Positions 43,610-54,000 of a stretch of 64,000 nt of DNA are shown one piece after another. The number at the start of each line of letters is the position of its first letter. Positions within the stretch are counted from its first letter, which is position 1. Below the pieces are notes generated by a model. It was given only the letters and a program-made list of their open reading frames with translations. It was not told where the DNA came from and did not search any database. The stretch is from JARRKU01 sp050288425 (lineage in GTDB: Bacteria > Desulfobacterota > Desulfobacteria > Desulfobacterales > Desulfosarcinaceae): positions 53,503-117,502 of the forward strand of contig JBNKDU010000126.1 in assembly GCA_050288425.1 (NCBI GenBank), given 5' to 3'. Both the position numbers and the translations under genes were made by a program.

Positions 43610-44704
43610 ATGAAACTGAATATTCCCGAACACCTGTCGGCCATCAAGCCTTACGTGCCCGGCAAGCCGTTGGCGGAACTCGAACGCGAATACGGCATCA
43701 CCGATTCCATCAAGCTGGCCTCCAACGAAAACCCCCTGGGACCGTCGCCCAAGGCCCTGGATGCCATGATCGACCATGCCCGCAGGATGAACCGCTACCC
43801 GGACGAACCCGGCTACGACCTCCTGCAGGGGATCGCCGCGCGCCATGGGGTATCGCCCCACCACATCATCACCGGGAACGGTTCCGATGAAATCCTGGGT
43901 CTGCTCGGACAGGTCCTGCTGCAGCCCGGCGACGAAATCATCGTGCCCATGCCGACATTTTCGATTTATGCCAACGTGGCCCAGACCGCGGGCGCCGTCG
44001 CGGTCAAGGTGCCGTTGGCCGATCTGCACATCGACCTCGATGCCATGGCGGCCGGGGTCAATGAGCGTACGCGCCTCATCTTCATCTGCAATCCCAACAA
44101 TCCCACCGGCCAGGTGGTGTCCCGCCGGGCGTTCGAGTCCTTTCTGAACGCGCTGCCCGCCCGAGTGGTGGTTGTGGTGGACGAAGCCTATGCGGAATTC
44201 ATCCGCGAACCCGATACCATCCGGGGAATGGACTATCTGGAGGCCGACGTGCACGTGGTCACGCTGCGGACCTTCTCCAAGGCGTTCGGTCTGGCCGGCT
44301 TGCGGGTGGGATACGGGATCATGCCGGAGCAGCTCGCCGATATTCTCAACCGCGTGCGCATGCCGTTCAATGTCAATGGGATGGCCCAGGCCGCGGCGGT
44401 GGCCGCGATGAGCGACCATGACTTCCTGCAAAAGACCATCGATCTGGTGCACCAGGGCCTGGATTGGTTTTACGCCCAACTGGATCGGCGTGGGATTCGC
44501 TACGTGCCCTCGCAATCCAACTTTTTTCTGATCGACGTCGGCCGGGACGCCGACGAAGTCTTTTCCCGGATGCTGCATCTGGGGGTGATCGTCCGCTCCA
44601 TGAGCGGCTACGGGATCCCGCAGTGTATCCGCATCAATGCCGGATTGCCCGAAGAAAACCGCCGCTTTCTGAAGGCCCTGGACCAGGTGCTGCAGACCGG
44701 CTGA
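43610..44704 (+). CDS. hisC: Histidinol-phosphate aminotransferase
   Basis: 364 residues of fold-type I aminotransferase. KLASNENPLGPSPKALDAM is the HisC hallmark. The PLP lysine is in LRTFSKAFGLAGLRVGYGI, and ICNPNNPTGQVVSRRAF and VVVVDEAYAEFI are also present. The conserved opening NIPEHLSAIKPYVPGKPLAE supports the ATG at 43610. An earlier in-frame ATG at 43562 touches the korC stop and would add 16 residues. It acts in histidine synthesis, perhaps also on aromatic amino acids. Confidence 0.95.
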   Translation: MKLNIPEHLSAIKPYVPGKPLAELEREYGITDSIKLASNENPLGPSPKALDAMIDHARRMNRYPDEPGYDLLQGIAARHGVSPHHIITGNGSDEILGLLGQVLLQPGDEIIVPMPTFSIYANVAQTAGAVAVKVPLADLHIDLDAMAAGVNERTRLIFICNPNNPTGQVVSRRAFESFLNALPARVVVVVDEAYAEFIREPDTIRGMDYLEADVHVVTLRTFSKAFGLAGLRVGYGIMPEQLADILNRVRMPFNVNGMAQAAAVAAMSDHDFLQKTIDLVHQGLDWFYAQLDRRGIRYVPSQSNFFLIDVGRDADEVFSRMLHLGVIVRSMSGYGIPQCIRINAGLPEENRRFLKALDQVLQTG

Positions 44705-44769
44705 TGCGGTCCGCGGGGGCCGGCCGTGGTCCGCGGCCGCGACCGGTGTAATTTGAGGAAAGGGAAGAC

Positions 44770-45474
44770 ATGTCATCGCAGGCAAGTACGCCCCCGGCAC
44801 TGCTCGTCACCATCGACGGACCGGCCGGAGCCGGTAAGACCACGGTCAGCCGCATGCTGGCACGGCGCCTGGCATACCGCTATGTCGACACCGGCGCGCT
44901 GTATCGCTGCCTTGCCGTGGCTGCGCAGGAAGCGGGTATTTCCGCCGAAGACGACGCGGCCCTGGAGGCCCTGTGCCGGGAAACGCGGCTCGATCTGGAA
45001 TCCCGGAACGATGCGCCGCGCCTGCTGCTCAACGGCCGCGATGTGACCCATCAATTGCGGACGCCGCAGATTACCATGCTGGCCTCCGCCATTTCGGCCC
45101 GGCCCGTGGTGCGGGCGTTTCTGCTGGAAATCCAACGATCCCTGGGCCATGCCGGCCGGGCGGTGTTCGAAGGGCGCGACATGGGCACCGTGGTGTTCCC
45201 CGACGCCGACGTGAAGTTTTTCCTGTCGGCCGATCCCGCCGTCCGGGCCCGGCGGCGTCACCGCGAACTGCAGGCCAGGACCGGCCAAGGACCCAGCCTG
45301 GCGTCGGTGGAAAACGACATGCGCCGGCGGGACAGAAATGACAGCACCCGCGAGTCGGCACCCTTAAAACCGGCCGTCGATGCCATCCAGATCGATTCCA
45401 CCCATATGGCCATCGAGGAAGTCGTCGATTTCATGATGGTTACCATCCAGAACCGTCGAGTCCCATCGAATTGA
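44770..45474 (+). CDS. cmk: Cytidylate kinase
   Basis: 234 residues. P-loop VTIDGPAGAGKTTVSRMLA, then YRYVDTGALYRCLAVAA, the VFEGRDMGTVVFPDADVKFF motif and RRHRELQARTG as the CMP-binding/lid region. It phosphorylates CMP and dCMP. GAGGAAAGGGAAG lies before the ATG. It precedes rpsA, the very common cmk-rpsA pair. Confidence 0.97.
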   Translation: MSSQASTPPALLVTIDGPAGAGKTTVSRMLARRLAYRYVDTGALYRCLAVAAQEAGISAEDDAALEALCRETRLDLESRNDAPRLLLNGRDVTHQLRTPQITMLASAISARPVVRAFLLEIQRSLGHAGRAVFEGRDMGTVVFPDADVKFFLSADPAVRARRRHRELQARTGQGPSLASVENDMRRRDRNDSTRESAPLKPAVDAIQIDSTHMAIEEVVDFMMVTIQNRRVPSN

Positions 45475-45737
45475 ACCGACCGGTCGTTAACCAACCAGAA
45501 AATAAGGCGATATGCCGGAAATGATTCGCAGGGCCCCGCTTCTGCGGCCGCCGCCGGCGGACCGCGGATGCCCCCGGGCGTTGCCGGCCGCCTGGTTCGC
45601 ACGCGAACCGGAAGGCCGTTAAATCGGCGGATTGCTTAAAATTATCGTTGCATTTTGACCATGCCTTGGATATAGTCCCCACTTATGCTAACGAGGAGAG
45701 TGTGGCGATAACAGGGTTAGGGGGTCTTTGTAAACGA

Positions 45738-47549
45738 ATGAACGAAAACATGAACAACGAAACCAATTCAACCGAGCCAAACGAAGAAGAAAACGCACCA
45801 GATGTGACCGAGAAGAAGATCGATCCGCTTGAGCAACTGGACACCAGCGACGAAGAAGCACTTCAGGCAGAAGAAAGCATGGAGAGCCTCATGGACATGT
45901 ATGAGGAGAGCTTCAAGCGCTTCGCCGAAGGAGAGGTCGTCACCGGGAAGATCATTTCCGTGGACAAAGACCACGTCCTGGTGGATATCGGCTACAAATC
46001 CGAAGGTCAAATCCGGATTAACGAATTCAAGGATGAAAACGGCGAAATCAAAGCCGCCGTCGATGACCGCGTGGAAGTAATGGTCGAATGGTGGGACGAT
46101 GAAAACGAAGTCGTCGTCCTTTCCAAGGAAAAAGCTGAGAAGGTCAAGGTCTGGGATGAGATCAAGAAGCGCTACGATGCCGACGAGGCCATCGTAGGAA
46201 CCATCGTCAGCCGCGTCAAGGGAGGCTTTTCCGTCGATATCGGCGTCAACGCCTTCCTGCCCGGATCCCAGGCGGATCTGCGGCCGGTGCGCCACCTGGA
46301 CGAGATGGTCGGCAAGACCTTCAACTTCAAGATCCTGAAGTATAACCGCAAGCGCAGCAATATCGTGCTTTCGCGCCGGGTGATCCTGGAGAAGGAGCGC
46401 GAAACCAAACGCGCCGCCACCCTGTCCTCCATCGAAGAGGGCAAGGAAATCACCGGCGTGGTCAAGAACATCACCGAGTACGGCGTTTTCGTCGACCTGG
46501 GCGGTGTGGACGGTCTGCTGCACATCACCGATATCTCCTGGGGCCGGGTCAAGCATCCCTCCGAACTCTTCTCGGTGGGAGACGAGATCAAAGTCAAGAT
46601 CCTCAATCTCGACCTGGAACGCGAACGCGTATCCCTGGGTATGAAACAGCTGACGCCCGATCCCTGGACCACCGCCTCAAAGAAGTATCCGGTGGGCTCC
46701 CGGGTGACCGGGCATGTGGTCAGCCTCACCGACTACGGCGCCTTCGTGGCGCTGGAAGAGGGCATCGAGGGCCTGATTCATGTGTCGGAGATGTCCTGGA
46801 CCCGCAAGATCCGCCATCCCAACAAGGTGGTCTCCGTCGGTGAAGAAGTCGACGCCGTGGTACTGGATATCAAGCCCGACAACCGCAGAATATCGCTGGG
46901 CATGAAACAGGCGAGCCCCAATCCGTGGGACGTGATCAGCGACAAGTACCCCGTCGGCACCACCATCGAGGGGAAGATCAAGAATATCACCGATTTCGGA
47001 CTTTTCATCGGTATCGACGAGGGCATCGACGGCCTGGTGCACATCTCCGATATCTCCTGGACCAAACGCATCAAGCATCCTTCCGAGATCTACAAGAAGG
47101 GCGATCTGGTGCAGGCCATTGTCCTGGAAATCGACAAGGAGAACGAACGCTTCTCCCTCGGCGTCAAACAGCTGCAGTCCGATCCCTGGGAAACGGTGGC
47201 CGAGCGATATGAAGTCGGCAAGGAGATTACCGGCACCGTGACCAATGTCACCGATTTCGGCATCTTCGTCGAGCTGGAAGAGGGGATCGAGGGTCTGGTA
47301 CACGTCTCGGAAATCAGCAAGGAGAAGATCAAGACCCCCGTGGGAATGTACAACGTGGGCGACCTGCTCACCGCCAGGGTCATGAACATCAACAGCGACG
47401 AGCGCCGGATCGGTCTTTCCATCAAACGCCTGGATATGGAAGATGACCAGGAGCTGCTCAACGAATATGTGAACAACATGGGGCCGGCGACGTCCAGCTT
47501 CGGTGAAATTCTGCGCGAGAACCTCCAAGGCAAGCTCAACAAAGAATAA
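45738..47549 (+). CDS. rpsA: 30S ribosomal protein S1
   Basis: 603 residues with six S1 (OB-fold) domains. They start near GEVVTGKIISVDKDHVLVDI, EAIVGTIVSRVKGGFSVDIG, GKEITGVVKNITEYGVFVDL, GSRVTGHVVSLTDYGAFVAL, GTTIEGKIKNITDFGLFIGI and GKEITGTVTNVTDFGIFVEL. The N-terminal ~50 residues are acidic and Asn-rich. It binds mRNA leaders during initiation. No close Shine-Dalgarno lies before the ATG at 45738, which is usual for autoregulated S1 genes. A GTG at 45702 beside GAGGAG is an alternative start. Confidence 0.96.
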   Translation: MNENMNNETNSTEPNEEENAPDVTEKKIDPLEQLDTSDEEALQAEESMESLMDMYEESFKRFAEGEVVTGKIISVDKDHVLVDIGYKSEGQIRINEFKDENGEIKAAVDDRVEVMVEWWDDENEVVVLSKEKAEKVKVWDEIKKRYDADEAIVGTIVSRVKGGFSVDIGVNAFLPGSQADLRPVRHLDEMVGKTFNFKILKYNRKRSNIVLSRRVILEKERETKRAATLSSIEEGKEITGVVKNITEYGVFVDLGGVDGLLHITDISWGRVKHPSELFSVGDEIKVKILNLDLERERVSLGMKQLTPDPWTTASKKYPVGSRVTGHVVSLTDYGAFVALEEGIEGLIHVSEMSWTRKIRHPNKVVSVGEEVDAVVLDIKPDNRRISLGMKQASPNPWDVISDKYPVGTTIEGKIKNITDFGLFIGIDEGIDGLVHISDISWTKRIKHPSEIYKKGDLVQAIVLEIDKENERFSLGVKQLQSDPWETVAERYEVGKEITGTVTNVTDFGIFVELEEGIEGLVHVSEISKEKIKTPVGMYNVGDLLTARVMNINSDERRIGLSIKRLDMEDDQELLNEYVNNMGPATSSFGEILRENLQGKLNKE

Positions 47550-47580
47550 CCAGCACGAAAAACCGTATTCCCACAGATTC

Positions 47581-47611
47581 ACAGCCGGCGAGGGTCACCC
47601 TTGCCGGCTGT
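47581..47611. terminator. Hairpin between rpsA and sppA
   Basis: ACAGCCGGC and GCCGGCTGT pair, with AGGGT/ACCCT inside, giving about 14 pairs with one mismatch. It is followed by TTCTC rather than a T-run, so it may be a weak terminator or attenuator that lets some transcripts reach sppA. Confidence 0.5.
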
Positions 47612-47636
47612 TCTCGTATGACAAGGAGCGAGCAAC

Positions 47637-48521
47637 ATGTTTACCCGTAGACATCCATTTCTGTTTTCCATGATGGTGATGGGCGGCATGGCCCTCGCCG
47701 GGTTCGCCTTGCTGACCATCCTGGTCGCCTCCACGGGCCGGCGCCAGAATGATTACCGTGGCGCCAAGGTGGGGGTGGTGGAGATCGTCGGACCGATTGC
47801 CGACAGCCGCAAAATCGTCGGCGACATCCGGGCGTTCCGCGAAAACGAGCACGTCAAGGCGATCCTGCTGCGCATCGATTCCCCCGGCGGCGGCGTGGGC
47901 CCCTCCCAGGAGATCTATCGCGAGGTCCAGAAGACCATCGATTCCAAGAAGGTGATCGTCTCCATGGGCGGAGTGGCCGCCTCCGGCGGCTACTACATCG
48001 CGTCGGCGGCCGACGGCATCGTGGCCAATCCGGGCACCATCACCGGCAGCATCGGGGTGATCATGGGATTCACCAATTTCGAGGAATTGATGCGCAAGAT
48101 CGGCCTGTCGCCGGTGGTGGTCAAAAGCGGGACCTACAAGGACATGGGGTCGCCGGCCCGGCCCATGACCGAACCGGAACGCAAGCTGCTCGAAGAGGTG
48201 ATCATGCAGATCCACGGCCAGTTCGTGGACGCCATCGCCAATGGGCGCAAGATTCCCCGGGAAAAGGTGGCGGCCGTCGCCGACGGACGCATTTTTTCCG
48301 GACAAGAGGCGGTGGACCTGGGATTGGTGGACCGACTGGGCAATTTCGAAGACGCCCTGCAGTGGGCCGGTGAGCTCGGCGGTATCGAGGGGGATATCAA
48401 GACCGTTTACCCGCCCAAGGAAGAATTCTCCTGGTTGCGTGAAATCTTCGAATCGACCCTGCAGACCATTTGGCAGAATCGATTCCGCAACGCACCCGCC
48501 GCCGAATACCGCATGCGCTGA
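47637..48521 (+). CDS. sppA: Signal peptide peptidase SppA (S49 family, short form)
   Basis: 294 residues. One N-terminal membrane segment (FLFSMMVMGGMALAGFALLT), then the serine protease core. RIDSPGGGVGPSQEIYREVQ is near the oxyanion region. MGGVAASGGYYIASAADGIV carries the catalytic Ser. SGTYKDMGSPARPMTEPERK carries the Lys region. It is the short, single-domain form that multimerises to build active sites. It degrades leftover signal peptides at the inner membrane. AAGGAG lies before the ATG. Confidence 0.94.
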   Translation: MFTRRHPFLFSMMVMGGMALAGFALLTILVASTGRRQNDYRGAKVGVVEIVGPIADSRKIVGDIRAFRENEHVKAILLRIDSPGGGVGPSQEIYREVQKTIDSKKVIVSMGGVAASGGYYIASAADGIVANPGTITGSIGVIMGFTNFEELMRKIGLSPVVVKSGTYKDMGSPARPMTEPERKLLEEVIMQIHGQFVDAIANGRKIPREKVAAVADGRIFSGQEAVDLGLVDRLGNFEDALQWAGELGGIEGDIKTVYPPKEEFSWLREIFESTLQTIWQNRFRNAPAAEYRMR

Positions 48522-48536
48522 ACCGGCCGCCGCGGG

Positions 48537-49142
48537 TCACAAAAGCTTAACGTCGCCGCTGCCCACGCGCAGAATGTCCGGCGTGTCGTCGATGAGCGAA
48601 ATCACGCTGGAGGGCGCGCCGGGAACGGGTCCTCCGTCGATGATCAGGTCCAGCTGATTGCCGAAATGCTCTTCGATCAACCACGGTTCGTTGAACATGT
48701 CGCCTTCGGGCGAGGCCGCCGAGGTGGTGAGGATCGGGTTGCCCAGGGATTCCACCAGCGCCAGGCAGATGGCGTTGTCGGGCACGCGGATACCCGCCGT
48801 CTTGCGCTTGGTCAGCATCATCTTGGGCACCTGTTTGGAACCCTCCAGGATAAACGTGTATGGTCCCGGGAGCAGACGTTTCATGGTCTTGTAGGCGTAG
48901 TTCGATACCTTGGCGTAGTGGCTGATGTTCTTGAGGTCCGAGCACAGGAAGCTGAAAGGCTTGTGCTTGGGCCAGCGCTTGATCTGGTAGACCCGTTCGA
49001 TGGCCCGCTTGTTCATGATATCGCAACCGATGCCGTAAATCGTATCCGTGGGATAGGCGATGACGCCGCCCTGGTTCAGGATGCGCACCGCCTGCTCGAT
49101 CTTGCGCAACTGCGGATTTTGGGGATTGATCTCAAGTAGCAT
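48537..49142 (-). CDS. YciO-type Sua5/YrdC-family protein
   Basis: 201 residues. GGVIAYPTDTIYGIGCDIMN and KRWPKHKPFSFLCSDLKNIS match the family. In the active-site loop it has TTSAASPEGDMFNEP in place of the S-A-N of true Sua5/TsaC, a change typical of YciO. It may therefore have a different or weaker threonylcarbamoyl-AMP activity. The start at 49142 (LLEINPQNPQ) matches the usual N-terminus of this subgroup. It is convergent with sppA and divergent from guaB. Confidence 0.85.
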   Translation of the reverse strand: MLLEINPQNPQLRKIEQAVRILNQGGVIAYPTDTIYGIGCDIMNKRAIERVYQIKRWPKHKPFSFLCSDLKNISHYAKVSNYAYKTMKRLLPGPYTFILEGSKQVPKMMLTKRKTAGIRVPDNAICLALVESLGNPILTTSAASPEGDMFNEPWLIEEHFGNQLDLIIDGGPVPGAPSSVISLIDDTPDILRVGSGDVKLL

Positions 49143-49483
49143 GCATTCATCCGCCCGTCCGGTGCTTCGCACCCGGCCGGCCTTCTGCTGGGTTGATCCA
49201 AAAGAGCATTTACCTATTGGGCTTGACGACGATTGTCAAGACTGGCCTGCATGGGCTTGTACTTGGCGACCGACTCTGTTAGGGAGCAACAACGCTGGTC
49301 AATGGGTGCGCCCTGGGTTCACCAGAGAGGGCGGGGATCGGGCGCGAAAGATCTATCCATACATATAGTATTGGCTTGATAGTAGGCCACTACATGTGGT
49401 AACAAACCCCATTTATAGCGCACGTAAGCCGGATTGTGCTTACGTTTTACAAGATTCCCAGACGGCGACCACGGAGGCCTTCC
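49143..49483. other. guaB upstream region
   Basis: About 340 bases without a gene. A short inverted repeat CTTGAC...GTCAAG lies at 49,222-49,240 and could be an operator. I do not see a convincing sigma70 promoter or purine riboswitch fold. GGAGGCC just before 49484 is the guaB ribosome-binding site. Confidence 0.4.
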
Positions 49484-50950
49484 ATGAACAAAATACCACC
49501 CGAAGAGAGTTACTCTTTCGACGATGTCCTGCTCTTGCCCGAATATTCGGATGTGTTGCCCAAGAATTGCGACACCTCCACTTATCTCACCCGCAATCTG
49601 AAGCTGAACATCCCCATCGTCAGCGCGGCCATGGATACGGTCACCGAATCGGAGACGGCCATCAGCATGGCTCGGGAAGGCGGCCTGGGATTTATCCATC
49701 GCAACATGAGCATCGAAAGCCAGGCCATGGAAGTGGACAAGGTCAAGAAATCGGAAAGCGGCATGATCGTCGATCCGGTGACCATCCATCCCGATCAGCG
49801 GGTGGAAGAAGTATTGCAATTGATGACCAAATACCGGATCTCCGGCGTACCGGTGACCAAGGGAGACCAGTTGGTGGGCATCGTCACCAACCGGGACCTG
49901 CGTTTCGAAAACGATATGCTCAAGAAGGTCTCCGAGGTGATGACCAAGGACAATCTTATCACCGTGCGCGAAGGCATCAGCCTGGAGGACTCCAAAAGAC
50001 TGCTGCACGAACACCGCATCGAAAAACTGCTGGTGGTGGATGCCGACGGCCGGCTTCAGGGAATGGTGACCATCAAGGACATCGAGAAGATCAAGAAGTA
50101 CCCCAATGCCTGCAAGGATCAAATGGGGCGCCTGCGCACCGGCGCCGCCATCGGCGTGGGCGAAGACCGCGTCGAACGCGCCCAGGCCCTGCTCGATGCC
50201 GGTGCCGACGTGATCTGCATCGATACCTCCCACGGCCATTCCCTCAATGTCATCGAAGCCGTCCGGGAACTCAAGAGCACCTTTCCCGATATCGAATTGG
50301 TGGCCGGCAACGTGGCCACCGCCAAAGGCGCCGAAGATCTGATCGCGGCGGGCGTGGATGCCGTCAAGATCGGCATCGGTCCCGGCTCCATCTGCACCAC
50401 CCGCATCGTCGCCGGCATCGGCGTGCCCCAGGTCAGCGCCATCATGAACTGCAAGGCGGTGGCCAACAAACGCGGCGTTCCCCTGATCGCCGACGGCGGG
50501 ATCAAATTCTCCGGCGACGTGACCAAGTCCCTTGCCGCCGGCGCCCACTCGGTGATGATCGGCAGTCTGTTCGCCGGCACCGACGAGAGCCCGGGGGAGA
50601 CCATCCTCTTCCAGGGCCGCAGCTACAAGGTCTATCGCGGCATGGGTTCCCTGGAGGCCATGAAAAAAGGCAGCAAGGACCGCTATTACCAGACGGAACA
50701 GGAAGAAGACGACAAACTGGTTCCCGAAGGCATCGTGGGCCGGGTGCCCCATCGCGGAACCCTGCGGGCCAACATCCACCAGTTGATCGGGGGGCTCAAG
50801 GCCGGAATGGGGTACGTGGGCTGCCGCACCATCGGCGACCTGCGGGAAAAGGCGCGCTTCATCAAGATATCCGCGGCCGGACTGAGGGAAAGCCACGTGC
50901 ACGACGTCATCATCACCAAAGAGGCGCCCAACTACCGCGTGGAGCAGTAG
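49484..50950 (+). CDS. guaB: IMP dehydrogenase
   Basis: 488 residues. N-terminal SYSFDDVLLLPEYSDVLPKN, two CBS domains (~95-205), and the catalytic Cys loop GIGPGSICTTRIVAGIGVPQ. YRGMGSLEAMKKGSKDRYYQ forms the flap region. It converts IMP to XMP, first step toward GMP. GGAGG precedes the ATG. Terminator-like hairpin follows. Full normal length. Confidence 0.98.
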   Translation: MNKIPPEESYSFDDVLLLPEYSDVLPKNCDTSTYLTRNLKLNIPIVSAAMDTVTESETAISMAREGGLGFIHRNMSIESQAMEVDKVKKSESGMIVDPVTIHPDQRVEEVLQLMTKYRISGVPVTKGDQLVGIVTNRDLRFENDMLKKVSEVMTKDNLITVREGISLEDSKRLLHEHRIEKLLVVDADGRLQGMVTIKDIEKIKKYPNACKDQMGRLRTGAAIGVGEDRVERAQALLDAGADVICIDTSHGHSLNVIEAVRELKSTFPDIELVAGNVATAKGAEDLIAAGVDAVKIGIGPGSICTTRIVAGIGVPQVSAIMNCKAVANKRGVPLIADGGIKFSGDVTKSLAAGAHSVMIGSLFAGTDESPGETILFQGRSYKVYRGMGSLEAMKKGSKDRYYQTEQEEDDKLVPEGIVGRVPHRGTLRANIHQLIGGLKAGMGYVGCRTIGDLREKARFIKISAAGLRESHVHDVIITKEAPNYRVEQ

Positions 50951-50954
50951 AATA

Positions 50955-50986
50955 GGCTTTTGCGACATTCGGGAAAAGCCATTTTA
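50955..50986 (+). terminator. Probable terminator after guaB
   Basis: GGCTTTT pairs with AAAAGCC (7 bp) around 12 bases, followed by ATTTTAT. Modest strength. The loop (gcgacattcggg) resembles the end of the dispersed repeat family. Confidence 0.5.
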
Positions 50987-51035
50987 TCTCGGCCGCCGGC
51001 CGACTGAATCGCAAACCAATCCGCTGGGGCGACAC

Positions 51036-54000
51036 ATGAGCGCGACTGCCGACGATTTCGTTCACCTGCATGTCCATACCATGTACAGCCTGCTGGACGG
51101 CGCCATCCGCCTGGATGCGTTGTTTCAGAGGGCCCGGGAATTCGAGATGGGCGCCGTGGCCATCACCGACCACGGCACCATGTTCAATACCCTGGAATTC
51201 TACCAGAAGGCCGCGGGCGCCGGCATCAAGCCCATCATCGGCTGTGAGTGCTACGTGGCCCCCCGCACCATGGCCGACAAGACACCGGAGGACGCCAAGG
51301 GATTGCGCCACCTGGTGCTCCTGGCCCGGAACCAGGAGGGCTACCGCAACCTGTGTCAACTGGTCACCCGGGCCCAGACAGACGGCTTCTACTACAAGCC
51401 GCGCATCGACAAGGAGTTGCTGGCCGCCCATTGCAACGGCTTGATCGCCATGACGGCCTGCCTGCACGGTGAAATTCCCATGCTCATCAAGAGCGGCCGG
51501 ATGGACCAGGCCGAGGAGACCGCCCGGGCCTACCAGCGGATGTTCGGCGAAGACAATTTCTTCCTCGAGGTGCAGAACAACGGCATCCCCATCCAGGACA
51601 CGGTCAACGAAGCCCTGGGGCAGATGAGCGCGAAGCTGTCCATCCCCCTGGTGGCCAGCAACGACTGCCATTACCTGAACAAGGAAGACGTCCGCGCCCA
51701 CGATGTGCTCCTTTGCGTGCAGACCGGCAAGACCGTCAACGACGCCGGCCGCTTCCGTTTCCGCACCGATCAGCTTTACTTCAAGTCCAAGGCGGAGATG
51801 ATCGCGGAATTCAAGGATTTTCCCGGCGCCGTCGAAAACAGCGTCCGCATCGCCGAGCGGTGCCATGTGGAGTTCGACTTCAAGACCTACCACTTTCCCC
51901 AATTCTCCGACCCCGACGGCTTGAGCGCCGAGGAGTTGTTCGTCCGCCAGGTCGAGACCGGATTCGAGCGTGTGTGGGCCCTGATCCACAAGAAGAACCC
52001 GGGGGCCGACCGGGCCTTCTACGAAGAGCGCCTGGGCTACGAGATGGGCGTCATCAACAAGATGGGCTTCCCCGGCTATTTCCTGATCGTGGCCGACTTC
52101 ATCAACTACGCCAAGAACAACGGCGTGCCCGTGGGACCCGGCCGCGGGTCCGCCGCCGGCAGCCTGGTGGCCTACTCCATGGGCATCACCGATCTCGATC
52201 CCATCGAGCACGGCCTGATCTTCGAGCGCTTCCTCAACCCCAGCCGCATCAGCATGCCGGATATCGATGTGGATTTCTGCATCAACGGCCGCGACAAAGT
52301 CATCGACTACGTCAGCCGGCGTTACGGCGGCGGCGACTATGTCGCCCAGATCATCACCTTCGGGAAGCTCAAGACCCGGGCGGTGATCCGCGACGTGGGA
52401 CGCGCCCTGGATATCCCGCTGGCCGAAGTGGATATCATCGCCAAGCTGGTCCCCGACGTGCTCAACATCTCCCTCGACCAGGCCCTGGTCCAGGAGCCGA
52501 AACTGCGCGAACTGCAGGAGAGCCGACCGGACGTGGCCGAACTGATCTCCATCTGCCGCACACTGGAGGGGCTGCCGCGGCATGCCTCCACCCATGCCGC
52601 GGGCGTGGTGATCGGCGACAAGCCGCTGGTGGAGTACCTGCCGCTGTATAAAGGCAAAAAGGGGGAAGTCGTCACCCAGCTGGACATGAAACTGGTGGAG
52701 CGCATCGGCCTGGTGAAGTTTGACTTCCTCGGGCTGCGCAATCTCACCGTCATCGACAACGCCCTGAAATTGATCGAGGGCCAGGGCAAGCCGCCCGTGG
52801 ATCTGTCCAAAATCGACTTCGACGATGCCGAGACCTACCGCCTGCTCTCCTCCGGCGATACCACCGGCGTCTTCCAACTGGAAAGCTCGGGCATGAAGGC
52901 CCTGCTCGTCAGGCTGCATCCGGAAAATTTCGACGACGTCACCGCCCTGGTGGCCCTCTACCGGCCCGGTCCCCTGGACAGCGGCATGGTGGACGAATTC
53001 GTGGAACGCAAGCACGGCCGCCAGGAAGTCTCCTATATGTTCGACGAGCTGGAGCCGATACTGGAGTCCACCTATGGCGTCATCGTCTACCAGGAACAGG
53101 TGATGAAGATCGCGTCGGCCCTGGCCAGCTACACCATGGCCGATGCCGACGGCCTGCGCAAGGCCATGGGCAAGAAGATCGCCGCCATGATGGCCGCGCA
53201 CCGGGAGAAGTTCGTCAAGGGGGCGGTGAAGAACGGGTACGAAGAGGCCAAGGCCGTGGCCCTGTTCGATCTCATGGAGAAGTTCGGCGGCTATGGATTC
53301 AACAAATCCCACAGCGCCGCGTACGCGCTGATCGCCTATCAGACCGCCTATCTCAAGGCCCATTATCCCGTCGAATTCATCGCCGCCCTGCTGACCAGCG
53401 AAATGAACTCCATCGACGGGGTGGTCAAGTATATCCACGAGTGCCGCACCCATCAGATCGACGTGCTGCCGCCGGACGTCAATGCCGGCGAGACGACCTT
53501 CACCGTGGCCGAAGGCAAGATCCGCTTCGGGCTGACGGCGGTGAAAAACGTGGGGGAGGGGGCCGTGGAAGCCATCGTTCAGGAGCGCAATGAGAACGGA
53601 CCCTTCGAATCGCTGTTCGATTTCTGCGAACGGGTGGACCTGCGCCGGGTCAACAAGCGGGTGGTGGAGAGTCTCATCGCCTGCGGCGCCTTCGATTCCA
53701 CCGGTGCCCGCCGGTCCTCCATGATGGCCATCCTGGAAGAGGCCCTGGATTACGGCCAGAAGGTGCAGAAGGAACGGTGCGACCCCCAGATGGGACTCTT
53801 CGACGACGGCGTGGAGTGCAACCTGTCGGTGACCGCGCCGGCGCTGCCCAAGATCCCCGAATGGGAGGAAAAGGAGCGCCTGGACAAGGAAAAGGAAGCC
53901 CTGGGATTTTATATCTCCGGCCATCCCCTGGACCGCTATCACAACATCCTGGCCAAGTTCTCCACCGCCCATACCGAAAATCTCGTCGAAGCGGGCGACG